Made by a program: the position numbers and the translations under genes. Source: Anabaena sp. 4-3 (GTDB lineage: Bacteria > Cyanobacteriota > Cyanobacteriia > Cyanobacteriales > Nostocaceae). Taken from it: a DNA stretch of 64,000 bases. How positions within the stretch are numbered: position 1 is the first letter of the stretch; each line of letters opens with the position of its first letter. Below are positions 54,437-62,911 of the stretch, one piece after another. The notes beneath the pieces are model-generated. The model searched no databases. It was given only the letters and a program-made list of their open reading frames with translations, and was not told where the DNA came from. Where the stretch lies: positions 96,213-160,212 of the forward strand of contig NZ_LUHJ01000013.1 in the NCBI RefSeq assembly GCF_001597745.1, read 5' to 3'.

Positions 54437-56281
54437 GTGAAATTACACTGGCTACTATCTGGTACTGTTGGAACTGTCATGTTACTTTCGTCGCCAGCAT
54501 TAGCGGCGCGGTTGGATTCTTGGCGGTTTGATGCCCAGCAGAACCGTTTGCAAATTAACACCACAGGCGCAGTTCAACCCAAAGCACAACTGATTTTCAA
54601 CCCCACACGTTTAGTGATTGATTTGCCTGGGGTAGTATTTGGGCGACCACAGTCCACACAACCGATAGGTGGTGCCATTCGCGCTGTTCGGGTAGGGCAA
54701 TTTGACCCACAAACCACACGAATCGTTGTAGAGTTGGCTCCTGGTTACAACCTCGACCCCCAACAGGTAAAATTCGTGGGTGTAACTGCTAATCGATGGA
54801 CAGTCCAGTTACCCACTCCCACAAGGGAGCAAGCCGAGTCTACCTCTGAAAATGTTTACAATAGAGTCACTCTAGAATCTGAGACTAAACCAGAGTTTTC
54901 TAATAATGTTGTCAGTGCAGTCGGCGGGAAAACTCAAATCGACAATTTACAAGTAACTGGGGATGGTTTTTTTGTCCGTACCAGTGGCGGGAATCCTGAT
55001 ATTCAGATGATTCGCAGCCGCGATCGCGCTACAATTTTTATCGATATCCCTGATGCCAGGTTATCATCCCGTCTCACCCAGCGTAATATTACCGTCAACA
55101 AGCATGGTGTGAGCCGAGTAGAACTTATTCAACTCCAAACCCGCACCCCCTCTGTTCGCATGGCTTTGCGGGTAGACAAAAATAGTCCTGACTGGCGTGT
55201 TACCAAGAGTAGTGCTGGCGGGTTGGTAGTTCTCCCCAGTCGCGTGGTGAGATTGTCAGGAAATGATAATAATGATAATTCTGACAATTCCGACAATATT
55301 ACTTTACCCAGCAGACCAGTTGCAAATAAAGCACCAGCTACGATTCAATCTATTGACTTAGTAGATAATCGATTACTGATTCGCGCTGATCAAGCGACAT
55401 CTGCTACCAGTGGATGGGATAGAACAACCGGTCTTTTCCGCATCACTATTCCTAACGCGAAGTTAGCTTCTAACGTTAAAGGCCCGACTTTTAAAGCTAA
55501 TAGTCCGATTCTGCGCGTCCGGTTACAAACCCAAAACCCCAATACTGTAGTTGTTTTAGTCCAACCAGCCGCAGGAGTGCAAATTGGCGCACTCAATCAA
55601 GTCGGTAGTCAATTTTTGGCTTTGGAATTACAAGGTTCGCGTCGGACGATCGCCACACCACCTTTACCTCCCATCCCCGAACAACTACCAGATGCGAGAA
55701 ATCCTATACCTGTACCCCAACCAAATACCCGTCCACTTCCTAGAGGTAAAGTCATAGTGCTAATTGATCCTGGACATGGTGGTAAAGACCCAGGTGCAAT
55801 TGGTATTGGTGGATTACGTGAAAAAGATGTCATCTTACCCATTGGCCAACGCATTGCTCAGATTTTGCAACAAAACGGCGTGCAGGTAGTGATGACCAGA
55901 GATTCTGACTACTTCGTTAGTCTACCAGGACGAGTCCAAATGGCCGAACGAGCTAATGCTGATGTGTTTGTCAGTATCCACGCCAATGCCATCGGCGGCG
56001 GACGAACAGAAGTTAATGGTTTGGAAACATATTATTACGACAGTGGTCTGGGTTTAGCGCGTGCAGTTCATCAGAGCATTCTCCAAAGTGTCAATGTCAG
56101 AGATCGGGGAGTACGACGAGCTAGATTTTATGTCCTCAGAAAAAGTTCTATGCCCTCTATTTTGGTGGAAACAGGTTTTGTGACTGGTCGAGAGGATGCC
56201 GCTAAGTTGAGAACTTCAGCTTATCAAAATCAAATGGCAGAGGCGATCGCTCGTGGTATTCTTAACTACTTAAAACGATAA
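54437..56281 (+). CDS. amiC1: AMIN-domain N-acetylmuramoyl-L-alanine amidase (AmiC1-like)
   Basis: Cuts the peptide side chain from murein. 614 residues from GTG with AGGAGAAAGG upstream. Signal peptide 1-23 (ending LAA), AMIN domain (about 26-125), two further AMIN-like beta regions (about 168-265 and 310-395), a Pro-rich linker, and an Amidase_3 domain (437-614). Zinc and catalytic residues are seen in DPGHGGKDPG (His447), LREKDV (Glu), SIHANA (His) and VETGF (Glu). Tandem paralogue follows 261 bp later. In Anabaena and Nostoc such amidases drill the septal nanopores for cell-cell communication. Confidence 0.95.
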   Translation: MKLHWLLSGTVGTVMLLSSPALAARLDSWRFDAQQNRLQINTTGAVQPKAQLIFNPTRLVIDLPGVVFGRPQSTQPIGGAIRAVRVGQFDPQTTRIVVELAPGYNLDPQQVKFVGVTANRWTVQLPTPTREQAESTSENVYNRVTLESETKPEFSNNVVSAVGGKTQIDNLQVTGDGFFVRTSGGNPDIQMIRSRDRATIFIDIPDARLSSRLTQRNITVNKHGVSRVELIQLQTRTPSVRMALRVDKNSPDWRVTKSSAGGLVVLPSRVVRLSGNDNNDNSDNSDNITLPSRPVANKAPATIQSIDLVDNRLLIRADQATSATSGWDRTTGLFRITIPNAKLASNVKGPTFKANSPILRVRLQTQNPNTVVVLVQPAAGVQIGALNQVGSQFLALELQGSRRTIATPPLPPIPEQLPDARNPIPVPQPNTRPLPRGKVIVLIDPGHGGKDPGAIGIGGLREKDVILPIGQRIAQILQQNGVQVVMTRDSDYFVSLPGRVQMAERANADVFVSIHANAIGGGRTEVNGLETYYYDSGLGLARAVHQSILQSVNVRDRGVRRARFYVLRKSSMPSILVETGFVTGREDAAKLRTSAYQNQMAEAIARGILNYLKR

Positions 56282-56542
56282 GTGTAATTAAAACGGATAA
56301 GGATAGTAAAACCACTGAAAACATCCGAATTTACTGACAAATCACAGACAGGAAAAATTATGTAGAGAATACAATGGCAAAAATTAGAGAGCCTGCTATA
56401 ATTTAACGCCATTAGTTAGATGCGTTTTATACCAGCACAAAATTTGTTTGCCACCTATAAAAGTGAGAACGATGACGGTGTGACGGTGTGAGGATTTGCA
56501 AATGTTTTGAGAGATTAATCATGCGAATCAGGAGCAAGAATT

Positions 56543-58405
56543 GTGAAATTACACTGGCTACTATCCGGTACAGTTGGAACTGTGATGTTACTATCGTCGC
56601 CAGCATTAGCGGCGCGGTTGGATTCTTGGCGGTTTGATGCCCAGCACAACCGGTTGCAAATTAACACCACAGGCGCAGTTCAACCCCAAGCACAACTGAT
56701 TTTCAACCCCACACGTTTAGTGATTGATTTGCCTGGGGTAACATTTGGGCGACCACAGTCCACGCAACCGATAGGTGGTGCCATTCGCGCTGTCCGGGTA
56801 GGCCAGTTTGACCCACAAACCACACGAATCGTTGTGGAGTTGGCTCCTGGTTACACCCTCAACCCCCAAGAAGTAAAATTTGTTGGTGTGACTGCTAATC
56901 GATGGACGGTACAGTTACCCACACCCGTAGCTGAAAACGTCATAGATACCCCAGAAATTGCCCAGCAACTACCCTCTAACTCTCCTGAGAAAAATATTTA
57001 CAGAAATATTTACTCTGTTACACCCCATCTTCCAGCAACAGAGGTCAACACCGTCGCCTCTGTCACTGAAATTGAAAACTTACAAGTGACAGCAGATGGT
57101 TTTTTCATCCGCACTCGTGGCGGTAATCCGCAAATTCAAGTCAATCGGACTGAGGATAAAAAGGCGATTACTATAGATGTTGCTGGCGCATCTTTATCAC
57201 CTACTCTCAGTCAGCAGGATTTGACGATCAATCGTTATGGTGTGAGTCGGATTCAATTTACCCAGCTACAAAACAAACCCCAATCTGTACGCCTGACAAT
57301 GCAGGTGGATCAAAACAGTCCAGATTGGCGGGTAAGCACCAGTAGTGTCGGTGGATTTGTGGTTCTGCCTCATAGAACTCAGGTCAGATTACCAAACGAG
57401 CATAGCCCAAACCTCATATTATCTACCACCAACTCACCCGCTACCATTCAAGCGGTAGAACTAGCTAATAACGGTACGCAATTGTTGATTCGCTCTGACC
57501 AACCTGTAACTACTCAAAGTGGTTGGGATAGAACCTCTGGATTGTTTCGCATCACAATTAACAATGCTAAGTTAGCTGCCAAAGTCAAAGGCCCAGAATT
57601 TACAGCCAATAGTCCCATTCTTCGGGTAAGACTGCAATCCCAAGCACCGAATACAGTGGTGCTGTTGGTACAACCAGCCGCAGGAGTACAAATTGGAGAA
57701 CTCAATCAACTCAGCAATCAACTGTTAGCACTAGAGTTACAAGGCTCACGACAAGTTGTAGTTGTACCACCTTTATCATCAACTTCCCAAGCTCAATTAC
57801 CACAGCCAAATATAGATAATCCTCCAACCATATCTCAGCCAGTACCCAGTCCCTCTGTTCCCAGAGGTAAAGTTGTGGTAGTGATTGACCCCGGTCATGG
57901 CGGTAAAGACTCAGGCGCGCCTGGTTTGGGTGGGTTATTAGAAAAAGATGTAGTGTTACCGATTGGCCGCAGAATTGCTGAGATTCTGGAGCAGAATGGA
58001 GTGCAAACTGTCTTAACACGGAATGCTGACTTCTTTGTAGAACTCCAGGGTAGAGTAGACATCGCTGAACGAGCTAATGCCACAGTATTTGTCAGCGTTC
58101 ATGGTAATTCTGTAGAAAATCGCCCTAATGTCAATGGTTTAGAAGTCTATTATTACGAAAGTGGTTATGCTCTAGCTGAATCAGTCCGCAAGAGTATTCT
58201 GCAAAGTATAGGCACTATTAAAGACCGAGGTACACGCAAAGCTAGATTTTACGTCCTCAGAAAGAGTTCTATGCCATCGATTTTAGTAGAAACAGGCTAT
58301 ATGTCAGGTCGGGAAGATAATCCTAGATTGGGTTCACCGGAATATCAGAATCGAATGGCAGAGGCGATCGCTCGTGGTATTTTGCAATATTTAAAGAGAG
58401 GCTAA
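56543..58405 (+). CDS. amiC2: AMIN-domain N-acetylmuramoyl-L-alanine amidase (AmiC2/HcwA-like)
   Basis: 620 residues, GTG start with the same AGGAGCAAGAATT context as amiC1. Same layout: signal peptide, AMIN region nearly identical to amiC1 for the first 120 or so residues, a different linker (about 130-170), two AMIN-like regions, and Amidase_3 with DPGHGGKDSG (His452), LLEKDV, SVHGNS (His) and VETGY. In heterocyst-forming relatives AmiC2/HcwA is needed for filament communication and heterocyst formation. The two copies arose by tandem duplication. Confidence 0.95.
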   Translation: MKLHWLLSGTVGTVMLLSSPALAARLDSWRFDAQHNRLQINTTGAVQPQAQLIFNPTRLVIDLPGVTFGRPQSTQPIGGAIRAVRVGQFDPQTTRIVVELAPGYTLNPQEVKFVGVTANRWTVQLPTPVAENVIDTPEIAQQLPSNSPEKNIYRNIYSVTPHLPATEVNTVASVTEIENLQVTADGFFIRTRGGNPQIQVNRTEDKKAITIDVAGASLSPTLSQQDLTINRYGVSRIQFTQLQNKPQSVRLTMQVDQNSPDWRVSTSSVGGFVVLPHRTQVRLPNEHSPNLILSTTNSPATIQAVELANNGTQLLIRSDQPVTTQSGWDRTSGLFRITINNAKLAAKVKGPEFTANSPILRVRLQSQAPNTVVLLVQPAAGVQIGELNQLSNQLLALELQGSRQVVVVPPLSSTSQAQLPQPNIDNPPTISQPVPSPSVPRGKVVVVIDPGHGGKDSGAPGLGGLLEKDVVLPIGRRIAEILEQNGVQTVLTRNADFFVELQGRVDIAERANATVFVSVHGNSVENRPNVNGLEVYYYESGYALAESVRKSILQSIGTIKDRGTRKARFYVLRKSSMPSILVETGYMSGREDNPRLGSPEYQNRMAEAIARGILQYLKRG

Positions 58406-58555
58406 AAATCTCATTACCAAAAAATTGGGTTTGAGGATGTCAAAATGTAAGAACATAGTACAAATCATAAATTGGTGTGCATACAGAATTTAATAGTCAT
58501 TTAGCAAAATGTCTGCTAAATTCTGTATTTTAAATCCCCAAATTTCCATCAGTAT

Positions 58556-59425
58556 TTGCCTGTGTATTCATCTTCCGGCTTTGAAGGTAATCTTTACAAT
58601 TTTTTAGACCAAGAGCCTCAACGCGCTCCTATTGGTGTTTTTGATAGTGGTGTGGGTGGGTTGACGGTATTGCGTCAACTCTATCGGCAATTACCTCACG
58701 AATCAATCATTTACTTTGGCGATACCGCTAGGCTACCCTACGGCATTCGTTCGCAAGCAGACATTTTACAGTTTGTCCGCGAAATTCTGGACTGGATGCA
58801 ACAGCAACGCGTCAAAATGGTAATCATGGCTTGTAACACCAGTTCTGCTCTCGCACTAGAAATAGTCCGGGAAGAATACAAGATTCCGATTCTCGGAGTC
58901 ATTCTTCCTGGTGCGAAAGCAGCCACACAACAAGGTAAGCGTATTGGTGTAATCGCCACTCCAGCCACAGCTAAAAGTAATGCCTATAAGCACGCTATCT
59001 TAGAAATTAACCCGGATGTGGAAGTGTGGCAAGTCGGCTGTCCTGAGTTTGTACCACTGATTGAGCAAAATCGGATTGACGATCCCTACACTACTGAGGT
59101 AGCTAGGTCTTATCTAGAACCTCTGCTGCAACAAGACATTGATACTTTGGTTTACGGCTGTACCCATTATCCCTTGCTCGCGCCTGTGGTGCGATCGCTT
59201 GTTCCTTCCCAAGTTAAAATTATTGATCCGGCTGTTCATGTCGTCACAGCCTGTAGCCAAGAATTAGACCTACTAGGTTTAAGCAACACTCACCCCCCCC
59301 TACCCACTCGCTTTGTCGTGAGTGGCTGTCCCCAACAGTTTGCTCAATCTGGAGTGCAGTGGCTAGGTTGTACCCCAATGGTTGAGTCGGTAAACTGGGC
59401 TAGTGTTCCAGTTTCCCAACTCTAG
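58556..59425 (+). CDS. murI: Glutamate racemase
   Basis: Makes D-glutamate for peptidoglycan. 289 residues with GVFDSGVGGLTVLRQL, YFGDTARLPYG, catalytic Cys93 in ACNTSSALA and Cys202 in GCTHYPLL. The start is TTG at 58556 or the GTG two codons later; no strong ribosome-binding site is seen. It lies behind the two amidase genes on the same strand, which makes a cell-wall gene group. Confidence 0.95.
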   Translation: MPVYSSSGFEGNLYNFLDQEPQRAPIGVFDSGVGGLTVLRQLYRQLPHESIIYFGDTARLPYGIRSQADILQFVREILDWMQQQRVKMVIMACNTSSALALEIVREEYKIPILGVILPGAKAATQQGKRIGVIATPATAKSNAYKHAILEINPDVEVWQVGCPEFVPLIEQNRIDDPYTTEVARSYLEPLLQQDIDTLVYGCTHYPLLAPVVRSLVPSQVKIIDPAVHVVTACSQELDLLGLSNTHPPLPTRFVVSGCPQQFAQSGVQWLGCTPMVESVNWASVPVSQL

Positions 59426-59550
59426 CAAGATTTTTTAGCTGAAAATTAGTTAATAGTTAATGGTCAACAGTCCAAAGTCCATCACGAATGATGGATAATA
59501 ACGATTGTACAGACGCTATTACGCTCGTTCTTCCACTTCTGATCGCGTCT

Positions 59551-59748
59551 CTACTGACTATTAACTATTTCTGTCACTGTTGGCGTTAGGGGTAATTCCT
59601 CTGGTTCTTTTTCTAAAGGCACTGGAGAAACATTCTCATGAACAGGTTTTTTGCCGATGCGTTTGGCTAAACCCAATAATAGGTAGACAGTGAACAAATA
59701 ACCCGCCGCTAAAATAAAAATCATCATAGGCATATTCCCGTAAGTCAT
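59551..59748 (-). CDS. Small membrane protein
   Basis: 65 residues with one N-terminal membrane helix (MMIFILAAGYLFTVYLLLGLA), a basic RIGKK, and a Pro/Glu-rich cytoplasmic tail. From memory, a small gene holds the same position between murI and sds in Anabaena PCC 7120. No family function known. Confidence 0.65.
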   Translation of the reverse strand: MTYGNMPMMIFILAAGYLFTVYLLLGLAKRIGKKPVHENVSPVPLEKEPEELPLTPTVTEIVNSQ

Positions 59749-59877
59749 TGTTCCACCAGCACCCTTTTAAATCCATAATCAAATTGCATAAAATTAGCAA
59801 AAAGTCAACCAACCAAATACCATCTTGGTGGCTATACTTTTCTACGCCAAACTCTGCCATAGAGATATAATTCTCTA

Positions 59878-60045
59878 ATGACAAAGAATTTCCTATGGGA
59901 TTATTTGCAGACCATACATCCGATGACAGGTATTAAATTGCTAAACAGCAACTCAATACCGCACTCCTCAGCAGCCTACCTAGTCTGCTTGATTTTTGTT
60001 GACATCTTGACACTAGGAGCCATACTCACGCTCAACGCAATATGA
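59878..60045 (+). CDS. Possible very small membrane protein
   Basis: A 55-codon frame from ATG with one hydrophobic helix (AAYLVCLIFVDILTLGAILTL). No ribosome-binding site and no family match, and it lies in an otherwise empty 1-kb gap. Listed only because the helix is well formed; it may be accidental. Confidence 0.22.
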   Translation: MTKNFLWDYLQTIHPMTGIKLLNSNSIPHSSAAYLVCLIFVDILTLGAILTLNAI

Positions 60046-60765
60046 AGTTTAATGGCAAATTTTCTCAAGAAAATCGCCAAGCTCCTAACTAAGATTTTTT
60101 CGTCCTAGGGCAGATTCCAGAAAATACTTGCTGAAATTTGGCTTTGACGAATGATATTTATGGCTCACAACACCAAAATAGTCATGTCACTCAAAAAGAG
60201 AGCGACTACTGTTGTGGGGTGAATACCTGAAAATTTTTAAATTCCTAGGTTATAGCCTAACACAACCAAGCCAATTTTGAGGCAAAATTTCCAATTTTCT
60301 AGAGGGTGACACAAAAACAAAAAACTGAATTATTTCATAAAAATAATTAATATGTGATTTTTCAAAAAATAAAATAAATTTTTCTTATTAATTGAGTATA
60401 AAAAATAGTAAGTAACTTGACAAAATACTCGCTCATTCGACAATAGCCTTCGATATCAGAAAACTGCCGATCATATTTACGTTTGTTATTTTTGAAATTT
60501 AAAACATATTCATCATCAGACTGGCAGTGAATTAGCTGCAAAAGACGGACAAATACATATAAAATACTTATCTTTCGGGTGGAGTGTTCAAAAACCTGAC
60601 ACTCCTATACCCTGATACCCTTACACCCTCGTGCAAGAGTGAGCATTTTATGGCTTAAATTCGAGAGTATTCTGATGAGCAAAACTTTGCGCTGGCACGG
60701 CGTTATTTTAAAATGATTATTAGAATATGTAAATTTTCGTAACTAAAGTCAGAGTCCGCCCATCC
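60046..60765. other. AT-rich gene-free region upstream of sds
   Basis: 720 bp. A small inverted repeat around GAGTGTTCAAAAACCTGACACTC (60582-60604) and A/T tracts at 60300-60420 are the only structures. No frame seen. Confidence 0.6.
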
Positions 60766-61737
60766 ATGACCCCAGCCACCTCCCTGTTTACCCCTGTGGA
60801 AGGAGACCTGCAAATACTAGCAGATAACCTCAAACAGCTAGTTGGAAATCGCCACCCCATTCTGTTTGCAGCCGCCGAACATTTATTCGGGGCTGGGGGA
60901 AAGCGTATCAGACCAGCAATCGTGCTGTTGATATCGCGGGCGACAATGTTAGATCAAGAGATTACACAACGTCACCGCCGCCTGGCAGAAATTACAGAAA
61001 TGATTCACACTGCCAGTTTAGTACATGACGATGTAGTAGATGAATCAGAAGTCCGGCGAGGCGTGCCTACGGTGCATAGCTTGTTTGGCAATCGCATTGC
61101 CATCTTAGCCGGAGATTTTCTGTTTGCTCAATCTTCCTGGTACTTAGCGAACCTAGACAACTTGGAAGTAGTCAAACTACTTTCAGAAGTGATTATGGAT
61201 CTGGCTACTGGAGAGATTCAGCAAGGAATGAATCGCTTTGACACTAGCATCTCACTGGATACCTATCTCCAGAAAAGCTATTACAAAACCGCCTCGCTGA
61301 TTGCCAACAGCTCAAAAGCGGCGGGAATACTGAGTGAAGTTGCCTCAGAAGTTGCCGAACATTTGTATGCCTATGGTCGTCATTTGGGTATAGCCTTTCA
61401 GATTGTCGATGACATTTTGGATTTCACTAGCACCGCCGACACCTTGGGTAAACCAGTAGGATCGGATTTAAAAAGCGGTAATCTCACGGCACCTGTATTG
61501 TTTGCCCTAGGGGAAAAACCACACCTAGAGGTGCTGATAGAGCGAGAATTCGCTCAAGAAGGAGATATAGAACAAGCCTTGTCCTTGGTTGAAGATAGTC
61601 AAGGAATACAGCAAGCGCGGGATTTAGCAGCTCATCATACTAAGCTAGCAATTGACAATCTAGCTGTTCTCCCGCCCTCAGAATCTCACCAGGCGTTGAT
61701 CAATATCGCTGAATATGCACTGAGCCGGTTATATTAG
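60766..61737 (+). CDS. sds: Long-chain all-trans polyprenyl (solanesyl) diphosphate synthase
   Basis: Makes the C45-type side chain of plastoquinone. 323 residues. First Asp-rich motif DDVVD (88-92) within TASLVHDDVVDESEVRRGVPT, and second motif DDILD (215-219) in FQIVDDILDF; GGKRIRP near 45-50 and KTASLI near 174 complete the active site. The residues before the first motif are small, as in long-chain enzymes. The stop codon directly abuts the right end of a TnpB remnant. Confidence 0.93.
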   Translation: MTPATSLFTPVEGDLQILADNLKQLVGNRHPILFAAAEHLFGAGGKRIRPAIVLLISRATMLDQEITQRHRRLAEITEMIHTASLVHDDVVDESEVRRGVPTVHSLFGNRIAILAGDFLFAQSSWYLANLDNLEVVKLLSEVIMDLATGEIQQGMNRFDTSISLDTYLQKSYYKTASLIANSSKAAGILSEVASEVAEHLYAYGRHLGIAFQIVDDILDFTSTADTLGKPVGSDLKSGNLTAPVLFALGEKPHLEVLIEREFAQEGDIEQALSLVEDSQGIQQARDLAAHHTKLAIDNLAVLPPSESHQALINIAEYALSRLY

Positions 61738-61740
61738 TTG

Positions 61741-61980
61741 ACCCTCCCCTGGCTCAAGGCTAGGGGATGCTTCGCTCATCAACCCTACTGGCTTTGACAG
61801 GATTCCTTCAGACAAAGTAGAGGTTAATCAACGGTTGCATCTTCCGTAGCGTTCGGATCACAGTTCCAATTTCTCGTATGCCCTACGGCACTTCAGGCTA
61901 AATTCAAGATATTAGTAGCAGCATTGCCATCTCTGTCGAAGATCAACCCGTACTAATAAAAGTGGGTTCTCATTGACAGG
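61741..61980 (-). mobile_element. Right-end remnant of an IS200/IS605-group element (TnpB C-terminus)
   Basis: On the minus strand about 40 codons read DRDGNAATNILNLA, stop, SAVGHT...NATEDATVD, stop. This is the C-terminal signature of TnpB after its zinc ribbon, broken by an internal stop. The right-end sequence follows, with a hairpin at 61745-61767 (TCCCCT/AGGGGA arms) and a terminal TCAAC, next to the sds stop codon. The zinc ribbon, the RuvC core and any tnpA are absent. The 3' part corresponds to where the omega-RNA scaffold of TnpB systems lies. Confidence 0.8.
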
Positions 61981-62180
61981 GATTTTTTAACGTCAATAGT
62001 TCAATTATTTTTCGCCAGTGCAATCAAACTTGGAATTTAGTTCGGCGTGACTATTGCTATCGGCGGGAAAATATCATAACATAAACAACCCTCCTTATAG
62101 GAGAGGGCTTTCAACCCATTTGTGTGGTAATCTTAAAATTTGCGATTTGCAGTCAAAAATTTCGGAAATTTTGGAGACGG
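61981..62180. other. Gene-free stretch, possibly further IS debris
   Basis: About 200 bp with a short hairpin ACCCTCC-TTAT-AGGAGAGGG at about 62086-62107, perhaps the left end of the same deleted element. No frame. Confidence 0.4.
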
Positions 62181-62234
62181 AAAATTTTGGATGTTGGAAT
62201 GTATTGAAAAAATCCAACATCCAAAATTTTTTTA
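62181..62234. terminator. Strong bidirectional terminator hairpin
   Basis: An 18-bp perfect stem AAAATTTTGGATGTTGGA / TCCAACATCCAAAATTTT (62181-62198 with 62213-62230) and a 14-nt loop, followed by TTTTT on the plus strand. It ends just at the stop of the minus-strand gene at 62232. Confidence 0.85.
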
Positions 62235-62708
62235 AGCAATATTAGGGGGTATGTTTTTACTGGGACGCTGCTGTTGCAACTGTTTTTGTATGAGTTTTTG
62301 GAACTCAGAACGCTGTACTTCATAGGAGTGAGTGGTCGTACCCGGCGTTTCCAAAAAAACGATACTATCTACGGGTTCTAATGCCACCAATTGGAACAAA
62401 ATATGGGTCACAGGGACAATTTTGGGGGTGATGTGAGGGTCTAGCCCAGCAGGTGAGATTAGGGTGACATCTTGTATGGTAGGAAAAGCATAAACAATAC
62501 GCTTTTCAATTCCGGGGTTGGCACGATGGCTCAATGTAGTTAACACCCAACTACCCTCCGAATTTTGGAGAATATAGTATTGGGAGTAGCGTAATCGTTG
62601 AGCGATCGCCACAAGCGTAGGAGCAATTGCTGCAATAAGATTTGGTGTTACACCATCTTTGGGTGCATTGTTAATCAGCAATTGAATTTGTGCTTCTAAA
62701 TCCATCAT
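62232..62708 (-). CDS. Conserved hypothetical protein
   Basis: 158 residues, soluble, alpha/beta composition. Visible stretches: LEAQIQLLINNAPKDGVTPNLIAAIAPTL at the N-terminus, YILQNSEGSWVLTTLSHR and VDSIVFLETPG in the middle, and a Gln-rich C-terminus. Not a family I can name. Divergent from hetZ with about 200 bp between, so the two share a regulatory region. From memory a gene of this size holds the same place beside hetZ in Anabaena. Confidence 0.75.
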   Translation of the reverse strand: MMDLEAQIQLLINNAPKDGVTPNLIAAIAPTLVAIAQRLRYSQYYILQNSEGSWVLTTLSHRANPGIEKRIVYAFPTIQDVTLISPAGLDPHITPKIVPVTHILFQLVALEPVDSIVFLETPGTTTHSYEVQRSEFQKLIQKQLQQQRPSKNIPPNIA

Positions 62709-62810
62709 GACTTGTTAACGTCTGTTGGGTAATGGCAACAACATTTATCGCAAATAATTAATCCCATTTAATTCGGGAATAATCAAATCCACCATATCCT
62801 TAACCAAGGA

Positions 62811-62857
62811 TGGGTATGCGTTTAGCTTATACGCAAAACCACACAGCCAATACCCAC
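62811..62857 (+). promoter_or_regulatory. Nested inverted repeats upstream of hetZ
   Basis: Outer arms TGGGTAT / ATACCCA (62811-62817 with 62850-62856) enclose an imperfect palindrome TGCGTTTAGCTTATACGCA (62817-62835). It lies about 55-100 bp before the hetZ ATG. A transcription-factor site is possible; I cannot match it to a documented HetR site. Confidence 0.4.
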
Positions 62858-62911
62858 AGTTGTCGCCGCTTCTATTTAACTTATCTATAGGGTCTTTTGA
62901 GTACCAAGACT

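Noticed and set aside
62054-62245. 63-codon frame between the TnpB remnant and the gene at 62232
   Set aside because: It overlaps the terminator hairpin and the opposite gene's stop; composition is not coding-like.
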